Positions 1 to 8,981 of a stretch of DNA of 14,728 bases are shown piece by piece (position 1 is the first letter of the stretch; every line of letters begins with the position of its first letter). Under the pieces are notes generated by a model. It searched no databases. It was not told the DNA's origin and saw only the letters and a list, made by a program, of their open reading frames with translations. The stretch lies in NCBI GenBank assembly GCA_900541505.1, contig UQKK01000059.1, forward strand, positions 1 to 14,728, written 5' to 3'. Origin of the DNA: an uncultured Ruminococcus sp. (GTDB taxonomy: Bacteria > Bacillota > Clostridia > Lachnospirales > Lachnospiraceae). Both the position numbers and the translations under genes were made by a program.

Positions 1-1583
1 TTTTCCTCCCCGTTGATTCCGACAATGCGCAAAATCCTTCCGGGAATGTCCACCTGTATCAGGTCATTTTCTTCCACCAGAGCAATATTGCCTCCCTCCG
101 CCGCCTCCGGCGAAATGTGTCCGATTGCGGGTCCCTTTGACGCACCGGAAAATCTTCCGTCAGTCAGAAGGGCGATGCTCGCTCCCAGCTCTTTGTCAGA
201 AGCGATTGCCTCTGTGGTGTAGAACATCTCCGGCATCCCGCTCCCTTTTGGTCCCTCGTAGCGGATAATCACCGCATCGCCGGGGCGAATCTGATGCGTC
301 AGCACCGCATGGATGGCGTCCTCCTCACAGTCAAAGGGACGTGCCTTTAAAACTGCCTGGAACATTTCTTTTGGCACGGCGGTGTGCTTCACCACTGCCC
401 CTTCCTCTGCCAGATTTCCTTTCAGGATAGCGATGCTGCCATCCGTGCCGAAAGGTTTGTCAAATGGCCGGATGATATCTTCCCTCTTCAGATTCCATTT
501 TTCCAGATATTTTCCACATTTTTCATAGAAGCCGTTCGCTTTGAGCTCCTCTAAGTTTTCTCCCAGTGTCTTTCCGGTCACAGTCATGACATCCAGATGC
601 AGCATACTCTTGATTTCTTCCATGATAGTCGGCACGCCGCCGGCGTAATAGAAGAACTGTGCGGGCCACTCTCCTGCCGGGCGGATGTTGAGCAGATAGT
701 GCGCTCCCCTGTGCAGCCTGTCAAAAGTATCCGAGTCAATCTCAATCCCGAACTCTTTGGCGATTGCCGGGAGGTGCAGCAGAGAATTGGTGGACCCGGA
801 AATTGCCGCATGTACCATGATAGCATTTTCAAAGGACTCCTTCGTCACGATTTTATCCGGGGTTAAGTTCTCCTTTGCCAGCCATACCGCCTGCTGCCCC
901 GCCTTTCTTGCGAACTCCCGCAAATCCGTGCTGGTAGCGGGAAGCAGCGCGCTTCCCGGCAGCATAAGCCCCAGTGCCTCCGCCATCACCTGCATGGTAG
1001 AAGCCGTCCCCATAAAGGAACATGCCCCGCAGGACGGACAGGCATTGTGCTTATAGAAATCTAACTGCTCCTTGGTAATCTCCCCGCGCTCATACATGGC
1101 GCTGTACATGCCAATCTGCTCCAGCGTGAGCAAGTCCGGTCCCGCATCCATGACGCCTCCGGTCACAATAATAGAAGGGATGTTGATTCTCCCCACTGCC
1201 ATCAAATGTGCCGGCATACTCTTGTCGCAGCTCGCGATAAACACGCCGCCGTCAAACGGTGTGGCATTGGCGTGGATTTCCATCATGTTTGCCATCATAT
1301 CTCTGGACGGCAGAGAATAATTGATTCCATCGTGTCCCTGCGCTTCCCCGTCGCAGATATCCGTACAGAAATAACGTGCTCCATGTCCGCCAGCCTCACT
1401 GACGCCTGCGCGCGCCTCTTCTACGAGCTCCAGCAGATGACCGCTCCCCGGATGGCTGTCTCCAAAAGAACTCTCAATGATAATCTGCGGTTTTGACAAA
1501 TCTTCTAATTTCCATCCTGTTCCCAGCCGGAGCGGGTCAAGCTCCGGCGCAATCTCTCTCAATTTCTGACTTCTTAATTCCAC
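1..1583 (-). CDS. YjhG/YagF-type aldonate (xylonate-like) dehydratase, IlvD/Edd family; 3' end outside window
   Basis: Iron-sulfur dehydratase that should convert a sugar acid to its 2-keto-3-deoxy acid in the cytoplasm. I translated it from a GTG at 1581-1583, which sits 9 nt after an AGGAGG; the earlier GTG in the same stretch hits a stop after four codons. The 527 residues visible run off the left edge, and the family is usually about 570-650 long. Cluster-type cysteines are seen in an ICDG motif (about residue 77), SCDKSMP (about 119) and CPSCGACSF (182-188). The proline-cysteine ligand of classical IlvD is replaced by HPGSGH, so the cysteine layout is like Edd/YjhG rather than IlvD. Stretches such as ENAIMVHAA, GSTNSLLHLPAIA and LDVMTVTGKTLGENLE closely match E. 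coli YjhG/YagF (D-xylonate dehydratases) as I recall them. It starts 24 nt after dgoD, so it is the last visible operon gene. The substrate is inferred only; a branched-chain amino acid role (IlvD) is less likely. Confidence 0.85.
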   Translation of the reverse strand, partial: MELRSQKLREIAPELDPLRLGTGWKLEDLSKPQIIIESSFGDSHPGSGHLLELVEEARAGVSEAGGHGARYFCTDICDGEAQGHDGINYSLPSRDMMANMMEIHANATPFDGGVFIASCDKSMPAHLMAVGRINIPSIIVTGGVMDAGPDLLTLEQIGMYSAMYERGEITKEQLDFYKHNACPSCGACSFMGTASTMQVMAEALGLMLPGSALLPATSTDLREFARKAGQQAVWLAKENLTPDKIVTKESFENAIMVHAAISGSTNSLLHLPAIAKEFGIEIDSDTFDRLHRGAHYLLNIRPAGEWPAQFFYYAGGVPTIMEEIKSMLHLDVMTVTGKTLGENLEELKANGFYEKCGKYLEKWNLKREDIIRPFDKPFGTDGSIAILKGNLAEEGAVVKHTAVPKEMFQAVLKARPFDCEEDAIHAVLTHQIRPGDAVIIRYEGPKGSGMPEMFYTTEAIASDKELGASIALLTDGRFSGASKGPAIGHISPEAAEGGNIALVEENDLIQVDIPGRILRIVGINGEE

Positions 1584-1607
1584 GGCACTTTGCCTCCTAT
1601 CTAAAAT

Positions 1608-2756
1608 TTACCACTCTGCGATTGAGCCGTCCGGGTGATGCCAGACCGGATTTTTCCAGTTGTGTGGACTTTTATTTTCCTCCAATACGAGCGCTTTGTC
1701 AACCTCCACGCCCAGACCCGGCAGTTTGGGAAGCTCCACAAAGCCGTCTGTAAACTTGAAATCTTCTTTATTTTTCACATAATCCAGCACGCTCTTTCCT
1801 ACATTGTAGTGGATTCCCATGCTCTGCTCCTGAATCACCGCGTTGTGGCAGACCGCATCCACATTCAGGCAGGAAGCCAGTGCGATGGGTCCCAGCGGAC
1901 AATGCGGTGCCAGCGCTATATCGTAAGCTTCCGCCATAGCGCCAATCTTTTTCACTTCCGTGATTCCTCCCGCGTGGGAAAGGTCCGGCTGGATGATATC
2001 CACGCCGCCCGCCTGGAACAACCGCTTGAAATCCCATCTGGTGTAGAGCCGTTCCCCTGTCGCAATGGGAATGTCGCAGGAAGCAGCGATTTCTTTAAAG
2101 TCCTCCATATTCTCGCAGAGCACCGGTTCCTCAATAAACATCAAATCGTATTCCTGGAGCTTTTTTGCCAGGATTTTTGCCATGGGTTTATGTACACGTC
2201 CGTGAAAATCTACGGCAATCCCGAAATACTTCCCGCAGGCGTCCCGAATCGCGCCCACGCGGTTTAATACGGCATCAATCTTCTCATAGCTGTCAATGTA
2301 CTGCAGCTCCTCTGTCCCATTCATCTTGACTGCGGTAAAACCCGCCTCTTTTTTCTCCAGGGCCGCTTTCCCCACATCGGAAGGACGGTCCCCTCCTATC
2401 CAGGAATATACCCGCATGCGGTCCCTCTGGGCGCCTCCCAAAAGTTCATAGACCGGCGCCCCGAAATATTTTCCTTTGATATCCCACAATGCCTGGTCAA
2501 TCCCTGAGATAGCGCTCATGAGCACGCCGCCTCCGCGGTAAAATCCGGCGCGGTACAGGGTGGTCCATATCTTTTCAATATCCCCGGCAGGCGTCCCCAG
2601 CAGGTAATCCTTCATCTCCTGCACGCAGGCAAGGACGGTTGCCGTATGCCCTTCCAGCACCGCCTCTCCCCATCCGGTATACCCGTCGTCCGTCACGATT
2701 TCCACGAATCCCCAGCGCGGGCGCACAAAATATGTATTTACCTCTGTAATTTTCAT
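1608..2756 (-). CDS. dgoD: D-galactonate dehydratase (enolase superfamily)
   Basis: Mg2+-dependent cytoplasmic enzyme that dehydrates D-galactonate to 2-keto-3-deoxy-D-galactonate in the DeLey-Doudoroff galactonate route. At 382 residues it equals the E. coli enzyme in length and aligns to it, from memory, nearly without gaps. Key residues fall at the same numbers: D183 and H185 in DFHGR, E209 region in FIEEPVL, E235 region in ATGERLYT, and H285 in APHCPLGP. The motifs AGFYRGG near the N-terminus and QEQSMGIHYN near the C-terminus are also typical. Start ATG follows AGGAGG at good spacing. It lies 49 nt after the rhamnosidase gene and 24 nt before the second dehydratase, so all three are probably co-transcribed. 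Because the neighbour removes rhamnose, an L-rhamnonate dehydratase was considered, but the DFHGR/CPLGP signature is that of DgoD. The physiological substrate could still be another aldonate. Confidence 0.9.
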   Translation of the reverse strand: MKITEVNTYFVRPRWGFVEIVTDDGYTGWGEAVLEGHTATVLACVQEMKDYLLGTPAGDIEKIWTTLYRAGFYRGGGVLMSAISGIDQALWDIKGKYFGAPVYELLGGAQRDRMRVYSWIGGDRPSDVGKAALEKKEAGFTAVKMNGTEELQYIDSYEKIDAVLNRVGAIRDACGKYFGIAVDFHGRVHKPMAKILAKKLQEYDLMFIEEPVLCENMEDFKEIAASCDIPIATGERLYTRWDFKRLFQAGGVDIIQPDLSHAGGITEVKKIGAMAEAYDIALAPHCPLGPIALASCLNVDAVCHNAVIQEQSMGIHYNVGKSVLDYVKNKEDFKFTDGFVELPKLPGLGVEVDKALVLEENKSPHNWKNPVWHHPDGSIAEW

Positions 2757-2805
2757 GTTCTATCCTCCTGCTATCTTACAAGAAATTTTTCACTTCACCA
2801 TTCTT

Positions 2806-5628
2806 TTATTTTTCAATCTGTGAAATATGCGCTTCGATTTCCTCCAGCACATCCTCGCCGAGCCCCAGCCTTGTACCAAGCCCCAGGAAAAACGGAAGAG
2901 CGCTCATCTCTTTTAAGGTCATCTGCTGAATCTCCGCGCCATCTACCTGGGAAAGCATCGGCACCTTCTCATAGAGATATTTTTTAAGCTCCGGGTTTTT
3001 CACCATTTCTTTTACACTGTCCTCCAGGGAGTAGTGGGGGCGGAACGCTTTCTGCAAAGCATAGGTATAGTGGTACCTTCCCGCCTTGCGCACAAAGCCT
3101 GCCTCCGAAGTCAATTCCGGATTCTCTTTTCCGTTTTCCTCTACCATGCCGTCCACATAGGGGAGCACAATGTTGGCTTCTGCCCCAAAGGGAACCGTAA
3201 TCTCCAGTTCCATCCAATCCTGCTGCTCCTTTTTTAGCACTTCCCAGTGTATCCGGTAGGTACCGCAGGCGCTGTCAAACCGGTATGACATATAGGAAAG
3301 TTTTGCATGCGGTTTCGGCGCAATCCGCACTTTTTTAAAACCTGCCCCGTCCTTTTCCGGGCAGATTCCCGCGATATGGTGGTACATCCACGCCTCCACG
3401 GAACCGTTGGCATAATGGTTCAGAGAGTTCATGCCCGTGCTGCTCATGCTTCCATCGGGATTTAGCGCATCCCATCGCTCCCACATGGTTGTCGCCCCCA
3501 TTTTTACCGGGAACAGCCAGCTTGGAAATCCTTCATCCAAAAGAATCTGATATGCCATATCCTCTCTTCCGCACATGGAAAGCGCCTCCAGAAGGAAAGG
3601 CGTCCCCACAAATCCGGTCTTCAAACTGCAACCGTCCTTCTTCATGCGGCGGATAAACTGTTCTTTTATCCGTTCTTTCTGCTCTTTCTCCTTGACAATC
3701 CCAAATACCAGGGCAACGATATATCCGGTCTGGGTATCCATCGAAAGGCGCCCGCTTCCTGTGAAATACTCTTTTAAGATTGCCTGTCGGATTCTCTCTG
3801 CCTTCTGTGCGTACTGCTCTGCTTCTTCTGTCTTTCCCAGCACCTTCGCCGCATTTGCCAGCAGCTTTGTGGAATAGAAGAAATAAGCGGAGGATACATA
3901 GAAGACCTCCGTACCGCCGGTTGGCATATGATAGCATCCGCCGTCCAGTGCCAGCCAGTCCCCGTAGTGGAATCCATTCTGCCACAAATCCGGGTTTGTC
4001 CCCAGCCGGGCATTTTCGTGGTCGATATAGGAAATCCATCCTTTCATACTCTCATACTGTTCTTCCAGGATAGACACATCGCCGTATATCTCGTACAGCT
4101 TCCAGGGGATAATAACTGCCGCATCGCCCCACGCTGCGGAAGTCCGCTCATTTCTTCCCACAGACGGCACAATCTGCGGCACCAGTCCGCCTGTCTCCTC
4201 TTGCTCCAACGCAATATCATGCAGGTATTTTCGGAAGAAGGGATAGCACTCCATATTCAGGCAGGCGGTCTCCGCAAAAATCTGCGCATCTCCCGTCCAT
4301 CCCATCTTCTCGTCTCTCTGCGGGCAGTCTGTGGGAATATCCAGGAAATTTCCTTTCTGGCTCCAGAGAATATTTTTCATAAGCTGGTTCAAAAGCTCAT
4401 GCCCTGTCTCCATCTTTCCAATCTGCGGCAGTTCGCTGTAGAGAACCTGCCCTTCAAAATCCTCCAGCCGCACTTCGGAAATCCCTGTCACCCTGAGGTA
4501 CTGGAAGCCAAAATAGCACAGACGGGCATGTACCCAGCGCTCTTTGCCATCGGAAATATACTCATACCGCGCCTTTGCCGTGCGGTAGTTCTGATTATAA
4601 AAACAGCCGTCCTGCATCACTTCCCCGTGCTCTATAAGTATTTTCGCTCCTTTTGGCTCCCGGCAGAAAAAGCTGATATATCCGGTCATATTCTGTCCCA
4701 TATCGATGACCGTCTCTCCTGCTTTCGTGTGAAGCACTGCTTTCGGCTTGACGGTCTCCATGATTTTCACAGGGACTCCGAGGCGCTCTTTTAAGACCTC
4801 TGTGCGAAGCTGCCCCTTCTGTACGGGATACTCCTGCGTGTCATCAAAGGTCGCAACGTATACTTCTCCGTCATACATATCCGTCTCAATAATCTGGCTT
4901 TTTCTTACCTTCCATGTCAAATCAGAGGACAATACACAGGCATCGTCCGCATATAAATCCGCTATCAGTTCAAAGCGCTTGCCCAACCGGTAAAACTCAT
5001 TCTGGCGGTAGCCATACATTCCCTTGTACCATCCATCCCCGGCACTGACTTCGATGCGGTTTTCCCCCGCCTGCAGGTAAGATGCGACATCGTATGTCTG
5101 ATACTGCACATATTTATCATATACCGTAAATCCTGGCGCCAGCATCTCGTCTCCCACACGCTGCCCGTTTAAGAAGATTTCATACACGCCGAGGCAGGCA
5201 ATATAGAGGCGCGCCGTATCCGGCATCTGCTCCAGAAAAAAGCTCTTTATATACACCGGCTGGATGCTCTCATCAAAAGTCGGGGAGATGCTGATTCCCT
5301 GAAACGGCGTATCCAAAAGCCCTGTCTCAAACCACTGAGGCTCACTTTCCCCCTCATTACCGAGCTCATCCCACACCTGCACCTTCCAGTAATACCTTGT
5401 GCGGGGTTTTAAAGCGACTTGAAGAGGTGTCCCTGTACAGGACACCTCCTTGCTTCTCCCGGTATCAAAAACAATCTTCGCGAAATCAATATCCTCTGCT
5501 ACACGGATACGCGCGCTCTCCTGAACCTGTCCCTCTGCCTCATCCACCAGATAGGAGGCGCTCACTGTCTTGTACCAGTATCCGAGAGGGTTTGTGATAT
5601 GGTTGATTTTCAGATTATGTATTCTCAT
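2806..5628 (-). CDS. Cytoplasmic alpha-L-rhamnosidase, glycoside hydrolase family 78
   Basis: Inverting glycosidase that releases terminal alpha-L-rhamnose. The 940 residues show the bacterial GH78 order: an Ig/fibronectin-like N-terminal domain (about 1-110), jelly-roll domains (about 125-300 with LNGQRVGDEMLAPGFT, and 300-405 with DMGQNMTGYI), a six-hairpin catalytic barrel (about 415-755) and a C-terminal beta-sandwich (about 757-865). The catalytic motif DCPQRDEKMGWTGD places the likely general acid at E440; GATTMWERWDAL places the likely general base at E717. There is no signal peptide, so it acts inside the cell on imported oligosaccharides. After the last beta domain come about 70 residues of helical, charged sequence (868-940) that the core fold does not need. 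The ATG follows AAAGGAC, 24 nt after the MalG-type permease, consistent with one operon. The glycan carrying the rhamnose cannot be read from the sequence. Confidence 0.93.
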   Translation of the reverse strand: MRIHNLKINHITNPLGYWYKTVSASYLVDEAEGQVQESARIRVAEDIDFAKIVFDTGRSKEVSCTGTPLQVALKPRTRYYWKVQVWDELGNEGESEPQWFETGLLDTPFQGISISPTFDESIQPVYIKSFFLEQMPDTARLYIACLGVYEIFLNGQRVGDEMLAPGFTVYDKYVQYQTYDVASYLQAGENRIEVSAGDGWYKGMYGYRQNEFYRLGKRFELIADLYADDACVLSSDLTWKVRKSQIIETDMYDGEVYVATFDDTQEYPVQKGQLRTEVLKERLGVPVKIMETVKPKAVLHTKAGETVIDMGQNMTGYISFFCREPKGAKILIEHGEVMQDGCFYNQNYRTAKARYEYISDGKERWVHARLCYFGFQYLRVTGISEVRLEDFEGQVLYSELPQIGKMETGHELLNQLMKNILWSQKGNFLDIPTDCPQRDEKMGWTGDAQIFAETACLNMECYPFFRKYLHDIALEQEETGGLVPQIVPSVGRNERTSAAWGDAAVIIPWKLYEIYGDVSILEEQYESMKGWISYIDHENARLGTNPDLWQNGFHYGDWLALDGGCYHMPTGGTEVFYVSSAYFFYSTKLLANAAKVLGKTEEAEQYAQKAERIRQAILKEYFTGSGRLSMDTQTGYIVALVFGIVKEKEQKERIKEQFIRRMKKDGCSLKTGFVGTPFLLEALSMCGREDMAYQILLDEGFPSWLFPVKMGATTMWERWDALNPDGSMSSTGMNSLNHYANGSVEAWMYHHIAGICPEKDGAGFKKVRIAPKPHAKLSYMSYRFDSACGTYRIHWEVLKKEQQDWMELEITVPFGAEANIVLPYVDGMVEENGKENPELTSEAGFVRKAGRYHYTYALQKAFRPHYSLEDSVKEMVKNPELKKYLYEKVPMLSQVDGAEIQQMTLKEMSALPFFLGLGTRLGLGEDVLEEIEAHISQIEK

Positions 5629-5652
5629 TTTTATACCGTCCTTTTTATGGTT

Positions 5653-6525
5653 TTAGCCTTTTACACTTCCTGCGGTAAGGGAGGAAACAAAGTATTTCTG
5701 CAGGAATAAAAATACAACATACAGCGGAATGATAATCATACAGATAGCTGCACATAAGAGCGGCCAGTTGGTTCCGAACTCTCCTTTGAAGTTCATAAGA
5801 CCTACGGTCAGCGGCAGACCTTCTGTCGTCGTCAGTGTGGCGGTGTTCGCCCACATCAGCTCGCCCCATACAAAGGTAAAGTTCATGACAATACAGGTTG
5901 CCAGCGCGCCCTTCATCAGCGGCAGCACAATCTTAAACAAATTTCTGATTTCTCCGGAGCCGTCAATTCTTGCCGCCTCCAAAAGTTCTTTCGGTATTGT
6001 ATCAAAGAAGTTCTTCAGTATAACCGTCGTTCCCGGTATGGACCATCCCACATATGCCAGGATGATTGGCAGATATTTCACGCCCAAAAGTCCCATGCTG
6101 GACATCATTTTATATAAGGGAATGATGATTGTCTCTGTCGGAAGCAGCTGAATAGCAAAGCATGCCATAATGATTGCTCCTGAACATGGGATTCGCAGTC
6201 TTGCCAGAGAGTACGCCGCCATCGTGGAAATAATCTCAATGGCAATCAGAGAGCAAGCCGCGATGATGATACTGTTCATAAAATATTCCCCGATATTTCC
6301 CTGGGAAAATGCTTTGATAAAGTTTTCAATGCCAAACTGTTTGGGAATCGCCCAAATATTAGCAAAAAATTCATCCAATGTCTTAAAAGATGTCATCAGG
6401 GAGAACAGGACCGGAAATATCCAGATTACGACCATCGCAATCAGTACTATCCTGCACACGATACCGAATACCGGTACTTTTTTCCCTTGTTTTGGCTGCT
6501 GCATAACGGCTGCTTTAGTACTCAT
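5653..6525 (-). CDS. Carbohydrate ABC transporter permease, MalG type
   Basis: Second membrane subunit of a CUT1-family sugar importer. The 290 residues contain six clear hydrophobic segments (first about residues 24-45, last about 258-284) and the cytoplasmic EAA loop EAARIDGSGEIRNLFK followed by VLPLMKGA, which docks the ATPase. The N-terminal tail is polar. Its ATG lies inside the end of the upstream permease gene (11-bp overlap, 6515-6525) and is preceded by TAGGAGG, which points to translational coupling and equal amounts of the two permeases. No ATP-binding subunit follows; the next gene is the rhamnosidase. In many Firmicutes CUT1 importers share one MsmK-type ATPase encoded elsewhere, and that is my inference here. 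Confidence 0.92.
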   Translation of the reverse strand: MSTKAAVMQQPKQGKKVPVFGIVCRIVLIAMVVIWIFPVLFSLMTSFKTLDEFFANIWAIPKQFGIENFIKAFSQGNIGEYFMNSIIIAACSLIAIEIISTMAAYSLARLRIPCSGAIIMACFAIQLLPTETIIIPLYKMMSSMGLLGVKYLPIILAYVGWSIPGTTVILKNFFDTIPKELLEAARIDGSGEIRNLFKIVLPLMKGALATCIVMNFTFVWGELMWANTATLTTTEGLPLTVGLMNFKGEFGTNWPLLCAAICMIIIPLYVVFLFLQKYFVSSLTAGSVKG

Positions 6526-7435
6526 ATTTCTCGCCTCCTATTCCTTTTCTTAAGATGAACAGAATCACAACAACGATAAGTGCGTAGAATACACTGTTAG
6601 CCGCCGCAAGTCCGTATTTGTTGAACATAAACGCCTGCTCTATGATTTTCAGCGGCGCTGTCTTGGAAATATCTCCAGGACCTCCGCCTGTCATGGAGAA
6701 TACAATATCGTATGTCTTGAACGCGCTCATAACACACATGGACAGTGCCAACTGAATCGTCGGTTTTAAGAGCGGGAGGATGATATAGCGGATTTCCTGT
6801 CTGTACGTAGCGCCATCCAACTTGGAAGACTCAAACAAATCTGTAGGCAGACCAATCAGACCTGTATAAATCAGCATCATAACCGTACCACTGCTCCTCC
6901 AGCCCTGTACGATACCGATGACGACTAAAACCAGTCCTTTCTGTGCCAGCCATGCCTGCTGCAGATTTTCGAGCCCTACCGCCGCCAGCAGGTTATTCAA
7001 AAGCCCTTCGTCCGTTGCCAGTACCAGTGTGAACAGCAGACCGACTACAGAAAGCGGAAGCATGACCGGGCTGTAGAATACAAACCGGTAAATAGCACCC
7101 TCCACTCTTGTCACTTTATATATCAAGAGAGACGTAATAATACCAAATGCCATCGCCACCACTGTCGCAATTAACGCAATGACAAGGGAATATCCAATCG
7201 CTTTCATGCTTGCCTTGTCCGCGAATAATGCGCTGTAGTTGGAAAATCCGGTGAACTCCATATCTGTCACACCGTTCCAGTTATTGAAACTCAATACGAT
7301 ATTCCAGGCAACCGGAATAATCGTGGCGAACATCACCATCACAAGCGCAGGCAGACTGAACAGCCCTCCGATGAGCTGCAGCTTCCTGGTTGTGGAGATT
7401 CCGCCTTGTTTTACCACTGCTTTCTTCTCTGCCAA
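6515..7435 (-). CDS. Carbohydrate ABC transporter permease, MalF/UgpA type
   Basis: First membrane subunit of the same CUT1 sugar importer. The start is a TTG (7433-7435) with AGGAGG about 7 nt upstream; no ATG fits better. The 306-residue product has six hydrophobic segments and an EAA loop, ESSKLDGATYRQEIRYIILP, before the fifth segment. The C-terminal part holds the family motif FSMTGGGPGDISKT and the last helix ends in a short basic/acidic tail. The gene begins 124 nt after the solute-binding protein gene; a stem-loop in that gap may lower expression relative to the binding protein. It overlaps the MalG-type gene by 11 bp. Assignment to a rhamnose-containing oligosaccharide is inferred from the rhamnosidase downstream. 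Confidence 0.92.
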   Translation of the reverse strand: MAEKKAVVKQGGISTTRKLQLIGGLFSLPALVMVMFATIIPVAWNIVLSFNNWNGVTDMEFTGFSNYSALFADKASMKAIGYSLVIALIATVVAMAFGIITSLLIYKVTRVEGAIYRFVFYSPVMLPLSVVGLLFTLVLATDEGLLNNLLAAVGLENLQQAWLAQKGLVLVVIGIVQGWRSSGTVMMLIYTGLIGLPTDLFESSKLDGATYRQEIRYIILPLLKPTIQLALSMCVMSAFKTYDIVFSMTGGGPGDISKTAPLKIIEQAFMFNKYGLAAANSVFYALIVVVILFILRKGIGGEKYEY

Positions 7436-7465
7436 ATCGACTCCTCCTTTTCTCCCATGACACAG

Positions 7466-7499
7466 TTACTGCCCCAAAACAGTCGTTCCGAGGCAGTAA
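7466..7499 (-). other. Intercistronic stem-loop between binding-protein and permease genes
   Basis: On the minus strand TTACTGCCTC pairs with GGGGCAGTAA (10 bp including one G-U) around a 14-nt loop. There is no T-run after it, so it is not a complete intrinsic terminator. Such hairpins after ABC binding-protein genes commonly stabilise the upstream message or damp read-through, giving more binding protein than permease; that role is inferred. Confidence 0.6.
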
Positions 7500-7559
7500 T
7501 GAAATCCTTTTTGTTTCGCTGTCTTATCCAGCTGTCAGCTGTCTGCTTTTGTTCTGCCG

Positions 7560-8828
7560 TTAATTTCCTGCTGCTGCCTCTCTGAGTGCTTCCAGTTCAT
7601 CCAGAGCAGCCTCTCCGTTATAGATATAGTTTGCAGGCATCTGGTTCTGTAAGTAATCAGAAAGTTCTGCGCTGACATTGATAATCTCTGTCGGATAAAT
7701 CTGGTCTGTACATCTGGAAATTGCGGTCAGCAGTTCTTCATCAATCTCTGCATCCTCTGACATTTTTCCTGTCGGTACCTGTCCGCCTTCTGCACGGAAG
7801 GTGTTGATTTCTTCGCTTGTGAGGAACTTCATAGCCTCCACCGCGCCATCTACGTTCTTCGCGCATGTCGGGATAAAGTATCCGTCACATCCGCCAAGCA
7901 GCGGGTTTGTCGGGTTGTCGCCCATTGCCGGATAATCGCAGATTGTGTAATCTGTGATACCGGAATTGTCAAGTGCTACTTTGATAGAAGTTGTCGGGAA
8001 GAATGCAAATCCTACTTTATGGGAGGACATAGCTCCGTACATCTGGTCCGGAGTCACTGCCAGAGCACCCTCGCCCGGATAGAACAATCCTTCATCAAAT
8101 ACAGCTTTTACCATATCCATTGCTTCTACAATCTTCGGGTCTTTGAAAGAAACTTCTCCGGCATTCCATGCGTCCAGTTCCTCGTCTGTATCCCAAATCT
8201 GCATCTCCGCATTTCTTACAAGCCAGCATGCATATTCAGCCTGCACACCTGCTCCTGAAGCGTCTGTGTTATCTTCAATCCTTCTGCACAAGTCAAGGAA
8301 CTCGTCCCATGTCATCTGCTCCTTGATTTCGCTGTCATCGATTCCCGCTGCACGGGTTACTTCATAGTCAACAATCATTGCCGGATATACGGTCTTATAA
8401 GGTACATTGTAAAGTTTGCCGTCATATGTTCCGATGTCGAGCATACCTTCGTTAAATGTGGCAGCCCACTCGTCATCCATGTACTCTGTCAAATCTGTAG
8501 CCAAATCAACAGAAGTAAAACTGTTCATCTGGTTCGGCCAGTACTGCACCAGGTCAATCTGCTCATTTGCAGCAGCCGCAGTCTTAACTGTCTGCTCTAC
8601 ATTTGCAGAGTTCCATGTCTTTGTAACGATGTTGTACTTGTCACCCAGTTCGTCAATCAGCTTCTGCTCCACTGCCTCGTTGGTCTCACCCGGATTCGTA
8701 ATCATAATGACTAAATCCTGTTTTCCCCCGGACTCTCCTGACTTGCTGTCATCTTTGCTTCCGCCGCATCCTGCCATGGATACCACCATGAGTCCTGCGA
8801 GCAGAGCTGTCAACACTCTCTTTTTCAT
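7560..8828 (-). CDS. Sugar ABC transporter solute-binding lipoprotein (family 1)
   Basis: Extracellular, membrane-anchored receptor that captures the sugar and hands it to the two permeases. The 422 residues begin with MKKR, a hydrophobic stretch and the lipobox SMAGC, so Cys21 should be lipidated after signal peptidase II cleavage; a Gly/Ser/Lys-rich linker follows. The mature part has the bilobal CUT1 pattern: LVIMITNPGETNEAV for the first strand, a DLVQYWPNQM stretch, LYNVPYKT, then a tryptophan-rich middle and a LTSEEINTFRAEGGQVPTG segment near the C-terminus. ATG with AAAGGAGG upstream. It is first in the operon and has its own leader of about 150 nt. The ligand is inferred as a rhamnosyl oligosaccharide or related sugar-acid glycoside from the downstream enzymes; the protein itself does not reveal it. 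Confidence 0.93.
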   Translation of the reverse strand: MKKRVLTALLAGLMVVSMAGCGGSKDDSKSGESGGKQDLVIMITNPGETNEAVEQKLIDELGDKYNIVTKTWNSANVEQTVKTAAAANEQIDLVQYWPNQMNSFTSVDLATDLTEYMDDEWAATFNEGMLDIGTYDGKLYNVPYKTVYPAMIVDYEVTRAAGIDDSEIKEQMTWDEFLDLCRRIEDNTDASGAGVQAEYACWLVRNAEMQIWDTDEELDAWNAGEVSFKDPKIVEAMDMVKAVFDEGLFYPGEGALAVTPDQMYGAMSSHKVGFAFFPTTSIKVALDNSGITDYTICDYPAMGDNPTNPLLGGCDGYFIPTCAKNVDGAVEAMKFLTSEEINTFRAEGGQVPTGKMSEDAEIDEELLTAISRCTDQIYPTEIINVSAELSDYLQNQMPANYIYNGEAALDELEALREAAAGN

Positions 8829-8872
8829 GCTTTTTCCTCCTTTTGAATCTCTGGTATTTGTAACATGGTTAT

Positions 8873-8946
8873 ATTATAAAATCCATTTTCTTCCGCTTTT
8901 ATGGCACAATTCTATAATAATATAGTATATTTCTACATTTTGTCTT
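8873..8946 (-). promoter_or_regulatory. Probable promoter region of the sugar-uptake operon
   Basis: This very AT-rich stretch just upstream of the binding-protein gene has two sigma-A-like choices on the minus strand. One is AAGACA (8941-8946) with TATTAT (8917-8922) at 18 bp. The other is a perfect TATAAT at 8873-8878 with no good -35. Neither is compelling, which fits a promoter that needs an activator or is repressed, but this is inference. Confidence 0.35.
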
Positions 8947-8981
8947 TCCCATACTTTGTATGATAAATACTGCCGGGGCGC

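Noticed and set aside
1..1583. Branched-chain dihydroxy-acid dehydratase (IlvD)
   Set aside because: The PCN cysteine of IlvD is replaced by PGS, and the middle region follows YjhG/YagF; the operon is for sugars.
8888..8902. CcpA cre site upstream of the sugar operon
   Set aside because: The minus-strand ATAAAAGCGGAAGAA matches only about 12 of 15 consensus positions and lacks the conserved TG and terminal CA ends, so it is too weak to list.
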